Shown in pieces: positions 58,089-64,000 of a stretch of 64,000 nucleotides of DNA (its first letter is position 1; every line of letters starts with the position of its first letter). Position numbers and translations under genes: made by a program. The DNA is taken from positions 868,001 through 932,000 of the forward strand of contig NC_021741.1 of the NCBI RefSeq assembly GCF_000422085.1, read 5' to 3'. A model generated the notes under the pieces. The model was not told the origin of the DNA and did not search any database. It worked only from the letters and a program-made list of their open reading frames with translations. The stretch is from Serratia liquefaciens ATCC 27592. Lineage in GTDB: Bacteria > Pseudomonadota > Gammaproteobacteria > Enterobacterales > Enterobacteriaceae.

Positions 58089-58859
58089 ATGAGCAACAGC
58101 AACAGCCATAAAAATGCGGTCGATCGTCAATTTGGTGAGCAGGCCAGCGCCTATCTGACCAGCGCAGTTCATGCACAGGGGAAGGATCTGCAGCGACTGT
58201 CTCAGTTGCTGGAGCCTTATCCCGATGCCAGGCTGCTGGATCTGGGGTGTGGGGCCGGGCATGCCAGCTTTATCGCCGCAGCGAAAGTGGCTCAGGTTGT
58301 GGCCTACGATTTGTCGGCGCAAATGCTGGCGGTAGTGAGCCAGGCCGCGGTAGAGAAAGGTTTCAATAATATTCAGGTGCAGCAGGGCGTCGCGGAATCA
58401 CTGCCGTTTGAGGACGCCAGCTTCGATCTGGTGATTAGCCGCTATTCGGCCCACCATTGGCATGATGTCGGCCAGGCGCTGCGCGAAGTGCGCCGGGTGT
58501 TGAAACCGGGCGGCAGAGCGATCTTTATGGATGTGGTCTCACCGGGGCATCCGCTGCTGGATATCTATCTGCAAACCGTTGAGGTGCTGCGTGACACTTC
58601 GCATGTCCGCAATTATGCGCCGGGTGAATGGTTGGGGTTACTGACTGAATCAGGGCTGCTGGTACGGGAAGTGACGTCGGACAGGTTATATCTGGAATTC
58701 AGCAGTTGGGTCGCGCGTATGCGTACGCCGGAGCATTTCGTTACCGCGATCCGAGCGTTGCAACAGGGGGTTTCTGAAGAGGTGCTGCAGCATTTTGCCA
58801 TTCAGCCGGACGGCTCATTCACCAGCGATATTATGATGTTTGAGGCGGTCAGAGGATAA
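58089..58859 (+). CDS. class I SAM-dependent methyltransferase (YafE-like)
   Basis: 256 residues with SAM-binding LLDLGCGAGHAS (motif I), VAYDLSAQML, and VLKPGGRAIFMDVVSPG. It resembles E. coli YafE, a UbiE-type methyltransferase of unknown substrate. ATG at 58089 follows AAGGAAG. Divergent from the XRE-MmyB regulator. Confidence 0.87.
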   Translation: MSNSNSHKNAVDRQFGEQASAYLTSAVHAQGKDLQRLSQLLEPYPDARLLDLGCGAGHASFIAAAKVAQVVAYDLSAQMLAVVSQAAVEKGFNNIQVQQGVAESLPFEDASFDLVISRYSAHHWHDVGQALREVRRVLKPGGRAIFMDVVSPGHPLLDIYLQTVEVLRDTSHVRNYAPGEWLGLLTESGLLVREVTSDRLYLEFSSWVARMRTPEHFVTAIRALQQGVSEEVLQHFAIQPDGSFTSDIMMFEAVRG

Positions 58860-58973
58860 ATAATTTCAGGGCAGCCTATATACCCTCTATCTTTACGATT
58901 ACCGCGTGATTAGCGATAACCGGAAGTCCATTGGATATAGCGGCTGCCCTGACAGAACATTACCGGGTATAAA

Positions 58974-59669
58974 TTACTTCTTGTCTTCCAACAGGCAGCG
59001 ATAAATCAGGCCGCCGATAGCACCACCGACTAATGGCACCAGCCAGAATACCCAAAGCTGTTGCAATGCCCAGGTTCCCTGGAATATTGCTACACCGGTA
59101 CTGCGTGCCGGGTTAACAGAAGTATTGGTTACCGGAATACTGATCAGGTGGATCAGCGTTAATGTCAAACCGATGGCCAGCGGAGCAAATCCTGCCGGTG
59201 CACGTTTATCTGTCACGCCATGAATAACGATCAGGAAGAATGCGGTCAATACCAATTCAATAACAATCGCGGATTGCAGAGAATAACCGCCCGGTGAATG
59301 TTCACCGTAACCGTTGGAAGCAAAGCCGCCGCCGGTAGGATCAAAACCTGCTTTGCCGCTGGCGATCAAATACAACACCGCCGCTGCAGCAATCCCGCCA
59401 ATCACTTGAGCAATCACGTAGGGAATAACGTCTTTCGCGGCGAAGCGACCGCCGGCAAATAAACCTACGGTAACGGCCGGGTTAAAGTGCCCGCCAGAAA
59501 TATGGCCAACGGCATAAGCCATAGTGACTACAGTCAGACCAAAAGCGAGTGCGACACCAAGAAAACCAATACCCAGTTGTGGGAATGCAGCTGCTAATAC
59601 TGCGCTACCACAACCACCGAACACCAACCAAAATGTGCCAAAAAATTCGGCAAAAAGTCGCTTTGACAT
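58974..59669 (-). CDS. aqpZ: aquaporin Z
   Basis: A 231-residue MIP-family water channel, same length as E. coli AqpZ. The two NPA boxes are HFNPAVT and VNPARS, with the aromatic/Arg filter residues of a water-selective aquaporin ([16 protein letters not shown]). The start is [19 protein letters not shown] at 59669 by alignment; ATG at 59678 also possible. Confidence 0.96.
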   Translation of the reverse strand: MSKRLFAEFFGTFWLVFGGCGSAVLAAAFPQLGIGFLGVALAFGLTVVTMAYAVGHISGGHFNPAVTVGLFAGGRFAAKDVIPYVIAQVIGGIAAAAVLYLIASGKAGFDPTGGGFASNGYGEHSPGGYSLQSAIVIELVLTAFFLIVIHGVTDKRAPAGFAPLAIGLTLTLIHLISIPVTNTSVNPARSTGVAIFQGTWALQQLWVFWLVPLVGGAIGGLIYRCLLEDKK

Positions 59670-60116
59670 AGATTCCATCCCACGGAAAATACTAACGGGC
59701 GTTAGCACTAAAAACTATAGAACACCTTTTTAAATTAATGCAGGTTTCTATAAGTAATTTCTTAATGCACCTTGAGTAACAGCGGGTATTAAATCCCCGG
59801 GAATTAATTTTGTCTATGCGACTTCATCCCTATTCTTAGGTTTTTCGTGCGTTTGCTGTTTTTTTTATCGCTGTTATAAGAATTTACCCTAAGCTTAGCT
59901 GGTATAGGTGTTTTTAGCGGAAAATAGCTATGGTTAAATTTGATTTTCTATCTGTTTTTTCCATTCGAATTGTCTGCGTTAATTGCTAATTCCTATTTGC
60001 CATATTTAATTGTTGCTGCAATTCATAGCATTAGGTCCGTTTGTCATCAGGCTGTCATGTAAGACTAATACCTTAGCAAGCTGCCAACTCTACCCCCATA
60101 ACACTGAGCCAACATC
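59670..60116. other. 447-base AT-rich divergent promoter region
   Basis: Lies between aqpZ and the phytase-like gene. It is AT-rich throughout 59720-60040, without a recognised operator or gene. Confidence 0.4.
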
Positions 60117-61481
60117 ATGAAAATAAAATCAGTTTCGCTGTTAATCAGCGCGTTGTTCCCCCTGTTTTCTTATGCTGCCACCGACGTTGAAGTGGCGCGT
60201 TATATTGTCAGTTTTCCGGGTGGCGAGCATGTGAGTTATCAGGGAGCATTCGCCAAGAATTTCCCGCAAGGATTACCGGTGGGTATCGGATCGGGCCTGG
60301 TATTCAATGGGCGTGAGGGTAAGGACTTGCTGTTAACGACGTTGACCGATCGCGGCCCGAATGCCGACGCGCCTGCGGTAGGCGATCAGGAAGCGAAAAT
60401 CTTCGCTAATCCGCAGTTTGTGCCGTTGCTGATGGATATTCGTGTTGGCGACGGCAAGGCGGTCGCCAGCAACTTGCGTCCGCTGCATGACCAGCAAGGC
60501 CCTATCAGCGGATTACCGCTACCGGCGGGGTTGATTGGTTCAACCAATGAAGTAGCGCTGAGCGACACGCTGAAAACGTTGGAAAGCGATCGACGTGGGC
60601 TGGATACCGAAGGCATCACGCCGGACGGTAAAGGCGGCTATTGGCTGTGTGATGAATATGGCCCATTCCTGATCCATATCGACAATCAGGGCAAGATCCT
60701 CGCCAAATACGGCCCGACCCCGGAGCAGGGGGAGCAAGCGGTGGCCAGCGGGTTACCGAATATCATCAAGTGGCGCCAGCCGAACCGGGGCTTCGAAGGG
60801 ATCACTCGTTTGCCGGACGGCCGCATTCTGGCTGCGGTGCAGAGTACGCTCGACGTCGACGGCAAGAGTAAAAACAAGGCGCAGTTTACGCGCTTGGTCA
60901 GTTTTGATCCGGCCAGCGGCAAAACGGCCATGTACGGCTATCCGATCGATATCGACAGCTATAAAAAAGCCAAAGACGCCAAGGTGGGTGACATCGTGGC
61001 GGTGGATAACCAACATATCCTGCTGGTTGAGCAGGGCAGCGATAAAGACAAGCAGATGATCAATAAGATCTATCTGGTCGATCTCAGCCAGGCGAGCGAT
61101 CTGACGGCTTTCGAAGGTAAAGGAAAGGCGCTGGAGTTTGACGATGCCAAAGATCTCGCCAAGCGCGGCGTGAAGCTGGCGCAGAAACGTGAAGTGGTGG
61201 ATCTGCGTAAATTGGGTTGGCAACAAGAGAAGGTAGAGGGCCTGTCGCTAATTGACGATCGCACCCTGGCGGTGATTAACGATAACGATTTTGGCCTGCA
61301 GGCCAAGCTGGTGGACGCACAACCCAAGGCCAAGAAAATCGGCGATTATCAGCTGGATAAACAGGGCAGCCTGAGCCTGGACGGCAAAGCGGTATCCACC
61401 CGTATCGAGCTGCAACCGCTGGAGAAACCGGAATCGCTTAGCGAGCTGTGGGTGCTGACGCTACCGCAACCGCTGAAGTAA
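60117..61481 (+). CDS. secreted phytase-like esterase domain protein
   Basis: 454 residues with signal peptide (to about residue 20, YAA) and an 'esterase-like activity of phytase' beta-propeller pattern: SGLVFNGREGKDLLLTTLTDRGPNAD, DTEGITPDGKGGYWLCDEYGPFLIHID, NRGFEGITRLPDGRILAAVQST, and VEGLSLIDDRTLAVINDNDFG. Probably a periplasmic phosphoesterase-like enzyme. Confidence 0.87.
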   Translation: MKIKSVSLLISALFPLFSYAATDVEVARYIVSFPGGEHVSYQGAFAKNFPQGLPVGIGSGLVFNGREGKDLLLTTLTDRGPNADAPAVGDQEAKIFANPQFVPLLMDIRVGDGKAVASNLRPLHDQQGPISGLPLPAGLIGSTNEVALSDTLKTLESDRRGLDTEGITPDGKGGYWLCDEYGPFLIHIDNQGKILAKYGPTPEQGEQAVASGLPNIIKWRQPNRGFEGITRLPDGRILAAVQSTLDVDGKSKNKAQFTRLVSFDPASGKTAMYGYPIDIDSYKKAKDAKVGDIVAVDNQHILLVEQGSDKDKQMINKIYLVDLSQASDLTAFEGKGKALEFDDAKDLAKRGVKLAQKREVVDLRKLGWQQEKVEGLSLIDDRTLAVINDNDFGLQAKLVDAQPKAKKIGDYQLDKQGSLSLDGKAVSTRIELQPLEKPESLSELWVLTLPQPLK

Positions 61482-61488
61482 ATAAGGC

Positions 61489-61529
61489 AACAGGGGGCGA
61501 CGTCTCAATAGCGCACCGCCCCCTGTTTT
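61489..61529. terminator. bidirectional terminator between the phytase-like gene and ltrA
   Basis: AACAGGGGGCG and CGCCCCCTGTT pair (61489-61499/61517-61527) and TTTTC follows. Confidence 0.85.
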
Positions 61530-61537
61530 CTGGTTTA

Positions 61538-62713
61538 TCAGTGAAAGCCGCCGGCCTGCGGCGTTCTGCCGCGTGAAATACTCTCCCACACCGCGACGGC
61601 CACCATAATCAACGTGGTCAGGCCATTCACCATCAGTAAATCGGTGAGGTAGGCTATCGGCGCCAATACCGCCAAAGCGATCAATCCCACCAGGTGCGAA
61701 AGCGGGAACCGACGATACACCAACCGCTTGTAAAGTGCGTTGGCGAGCAGGTAAATCGCCGGGCCCAGCAGCAGCACTGCTGCCGTCACATTGTCGATAT
61801 GGCCGTCAGGGTGGGCGATCACCAGTTCATTGGCAACGGCGCAGACGATGATCGCGCCAACCAGCACCACGTGTACGTAATGGAAGTTAGCGCCCAGTTG
61901 GCCGGGGTTTTCCGCCTGGCTGATAGCATGGCTGCCGGCTTTGCTGCTGGTATCAAAATAGACCCACCACATCGCCAGGCTGCCGAGAAACGCCACCAGT
62001 GAGGCAATCAGCACCGGCGCGCTCCAGGACTCCATTTCGCTGAGGGTCGAACCGGTAATCAGAATGGTTTCCCCCAGCGCTACGATCACGAATAGTTGGC
62101 AGCGTTCCGCCAGATGATGGCCTTCGATAGTCCATTCGCTGCTGCTGTCGGAGCGACCCAGCACCGGTAAGCGGAAGCCGAACATCGGCGAAACGTATTC
62201 GCACAATACGGCCAGGGCCCACAGCACCAGTCGGTTATGACCTTCCGCCAGGCCGCCAAGGATCCAGAACACCGCTGAAATACACATCCAGCCAAAAATA
62301 CGGCGGAAGTTTTGTTTCAGTGGATGGCCGGCGGGCAGCAGCTTCAGCACCACGCACGATCTGCCTACCTGGATCGCCACGTAAAACAGCGCAAAAGTCA
62401 GCCCGCGTTCGCCAAAGGCCTGTGGCAGAGCAGAAGAAGCGAACAGGCCCAACAACATGATGCCAAACAGCAGAATACGGATAGGACGGGTATCCGGGTT
62501 AAACCAGTTGGTGACCCAGGCGGTGTATTGCCAGGCCAGCCAAACGGCGAACCACAGCAGCAGCGTTTCCACCGCGCCGGTCAGCGTCAGATGGTGCAGC
62601 AGGTAGTGGGAAAGTTGGGTAACGGCAAAAACGTAAATCAGATCGAACAGCAGTTCCGAAAACGAAACCGAAGCGCCATGACCATCACGAACACGCAGTA
62701 AGGTTTGCGACAT
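61538..62713 (-). CDS. low-temperature-requirement protein A (LtrA) family
   Basis: 391 residues, about eleven membrane helices. It begins MSQTLLRVRDGHGASVSFSELLFDLIYVFAVTQLSHYLL, the LtrA/DUF-type N-terminus with conserved ELLFDLIYVFAV. The biochemical role is unknown. ATG at 62713 is preferred (AGGA upstream) over 62728. Confidence 0.88.
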   Translation of the reverse strand: MSQTLLRVRDGHGASVSFSELLFDLIYVFAVTQLSHYLLHHLTLTGAVETLLLWFAVWLAWQYTAWVTNWFNPDTRPIRILLFGIMLLGLFASSALPQAFGERGLTFALFYVAIQVGRSCVVLKLLPAGHPLKQNFRRIFGWMCISAVFWILGGLAEGHNRLVLWALAVLCEYVSPMFGFRLPVLGRSDSSSEWTIEGHHLAERCQLFVIVALGETILITGSTLSEMESWSAPVLIASLVAFLGSLAMWWVYFDTSSKAGSHAISQAENPGQLGANFHYVHVVLVGAIIVCAVANELVIAHPDGHIDNVTAAVLLLGPAIYLLANALYKRLVYRRFPLSHLVGLIALAVLAPIAYLTDLLMVNGLTTLIMVAVAVWESISRGRTPQAGGFH

Positions 62714-63020
62714 AGGGAGTCCTTCCATAATGATAACCTTCGGAAATAGCGTAGTTCAGTCGCGGTTGCGGGGAGAAGAATCTTAAAAGGGGCGGTTTTT
62801 ATATTCCTTGGCCAAACGGACTTTAAATTGTCATCTGTCAGGGGTAGAGTGACGGTATAGACCCGCTTTGTCCTGCCAGAGACATACCTGCACGTACTTC
62901 CTCCTTATTTTCATCACAATGATTGATGTTCTTTACATTGGATTACGTCTGCTTTCATTGCCTGGTAGATAATTAACTCCACTGATACGAGAAAATAAAC
63001 AAAAACATCTGGAGTTCATT
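62714..63020. other. 307-base divergent intergenic region
   Basis: Promoter region between ltrA and the second DUF1471 gene. No recognised operator. Confidence 0.4.
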
Positions 63021-63305
63021 ATGAAACTATTACCTGGCATCGCAGCAGTTCTTTTGGCAGCCGCTTCATTCTCTTCCTTTGCAGCGCCGCTGTCATCGGT
63101 AAAACAGATCAATACAGAGCAGGCCAGCGGTATGCAAAGCCTTGGCGTAGTGTCGGTTTCCGGCGTTAGCGGTTCTCCGGGCGATGCGGTTCACGCACTG
63201 AAAGAAAAAGCTCAGGCGGACGGCGCCAGCAGCATTCGTATTATCGGGTTGGACACCCCGGGGGATTCCAGCAACTGGCGCGGTAATGCAGAAATATATC
63301 GTTAA
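63021..63305 (+). CDS. DUF1471 (YdgH/BhsA/McbA-like) periplasmic protein
   Basis: 94 residues, signal peptide to about FAA, then the DUF1471 pattern LGVVSVSGVSGSPGDAVHALKEKAQADGASSIRIIGLDTPGDSSNWRGNAEIY. A paralogue of the 23668 gene. GGAG precedes the ATG. Confidence 0.9.
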   Translation: MKLLPGIAAVLLAAASFSSFAAPLSSVKQINTEQASGMQSLGVVSVSGVSGSPGDAVHALKEKAQADGASSIRIIGLDTPGDSSNWRGNAEIYR

Positions 63306-63325
63306 TCGTCTGCAGTAAATAAAAT

Positions 63326-63430
63326 TCGGCCACTGTAACAGGTGGCCGATAAAATAAACGGGTGTGGATAATAATCTGACCGGTAATGCAATTGCTTGAT
63401 TACCTGACGATGATTTCCACACCCTTTTTT
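63326..63430 (+). terminator. two tandem hairpins after the DUF1471 gene
   Basis: First stem TCGGCCAC/GTGGCCGA (63326-63333/63342-63349). Second, larger stem GGGTGTGGA/TCCACACCC (63360-63368/63416-63424) encloses an inner pairing GGTAAT/ATTACC and is followed by six T. Confidence 0.85.
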
Positions 63431-63544
63431 ATCTGCGCTCGGTTGCATTTTATTACAACTGTGTCGGCGGTTTTAGGAAACATGTTAATGAATACTTAAG
63501 GAATTGGGGTCAGATTGGTGACTACTCAACCTAAGGAGGCCCCA

Positions 63545-64000
63545 ATGTTAAACGCGACACGGCTGCAACTGAAAAACCACTTTTCCTACCTCCAGCAGTT
63601 TATGGCTTCGCCGCGCACCATTGGTACGCTGGCACCTTCTTCCCCCTGGCTATGTCAGGCGATGTTGAATCAGGTTGAATGGACCGGGGCGCTGTCGATC
63701 GCCGAACTGGGCGCGGCGGACGGCGTGCTGACCAAACGGATATTAGGCCGGATGCGTGCAGATGCTTCGCTCGAGGCCTTTGAAATCCAATCTCATTTTG
63801 TTCATCAGCTGCGGAAAATTGACGATCGTCGCCTGCAAGTGATGGATCGCTCGGCTGAAGAGATGGCCGGCGATTATGACGTGGTGTTCTCTTGCCTGCC
63901 GTTGCTGTCGATCCCGCTAAAAATCAGCATGCGTATTTTGCAGCAGGCCCAGCAGCGTTTGCTCGCGCGCAACGGAACCTTGGTGCTGTTTCAGTACAGC
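63545..64000 (+). CDS. phospholipid N-methyltransferase-like protein, 5' part only
   Basis: A frame open from ATG 63545 to the window end (152 codons, no stop). AAGGAGG stands 5 bases upstream. It begins MLNATRLQLKNHFSYLQQFMASPRTIGTLAPSS, the N-terminal pattern of PmtA-like/rRNA-type SAM methyltransferases, with SAM site IAELGAADGVLTKRIL and VVFSCLPLLSIP. Likely a complete gene that runs off the window. Confidence 0.8.
   Translation, partial: MLNATRLQLKNHFSYLQQFMASPRTIGTLAPSSPWLCQAMLNQVEWTGALSIAELGAADGVLTKRILGRMRADASLEAFEIQSHFVHQLRKIDDRRLQVMDRSAEEMAGDYDVVFSCLPLLSIPLKISMRILQQAQQRLLARNGTLVLFQYS

Overview
The window looks like chromosomal DNA of a Serratia species, probably of the S. plymuthica / S. 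liquefaciens / S. proteamaculans group. The evidence is the gene order gmhA-yafJ-yafK ... dinB-pepD-gpt-frsA-crl-proB-proA, which follows the E. coli 5-6 min region closely. It also carries a full nqr operon where E. coli has none, an ERIC element, and a vibriobactin-like NRPS locus of the kind described for serratiochelin in Serratia. No name below rests on a database search.

Layout. 1-2.4 kb: gmhA, yafJ and, convergent and overlapping, yafK. 3-10.1 kb: nqrABCDEF-apbE-nqrM, a complete Na+-pumping NADH:quinone reductase operon with its own flavin transferase and Fe-S assembly factor. 10.1-19.1 kb: a GDPD-fold protein without the usual catalytic residues, dinB with a LexA box, pepD, gpt, frsA (frameshifted), crl, proBA. 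19.1-21.1 kb: a small AT-rich island with a NucS/DUF91-like nuclease, ending in a decayed thrW tRNA and a broken XRE gene, where E. coli has thrW. 21.1-23.9 kb: cytochrome b561, an orphan peptide-binding protein and a DUF1471 protein.

24.0-37.6 kb: an iron-regulated siderophore locus. A VibH-like free-standing condensation enzyme, two heterocyclization (Cy) proteins, an adenylation protein and a C-PCP-C protein together hold the domains of vibriobactin VibF, split over four reading frames on two strands. They flank a TonB-dependent receptor and a YncE-like periplasmic propeller. Fur-like operators precede the VibH-like gene and the divergent receptor/Cy pair. Two of the three carrier-like domains have lost the phosphopantetheine serine, and Cy2 and A are separated by a one-base frameshift. 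No 2,3-dihydroxybenzoate genes lie in the window, so the acyl starter must come from another locus.

37.9-64 kb: mostly single genes. These include a DsbA-like protein, feaR/feaB with two tandem FeaR-type motifs before feaB, leuE, tehB, an ipdC-type decarboxylase (which with feaB could turn aromatic pyruvates into aryl-acetates such as IAA), pagP, several lipoproteins and small envelope proteins, a ZIP transporter, a DeoR regulator with a glyoxalase-fold partner, a LysR-pirin-ycaC group, aqpZ, a phytase-like esterase, ltrA, a second DUF1471 gene, and the 5' part of a methyltransferase that runs off the end.

I see no intact tRNA, rRNA, CRISPR array, insertion sequence or prophage. Three genes (frsA, Cy2/A, XRE) are broken at short simple repeats. 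Assembly error should be excluded before these are treated as biology.
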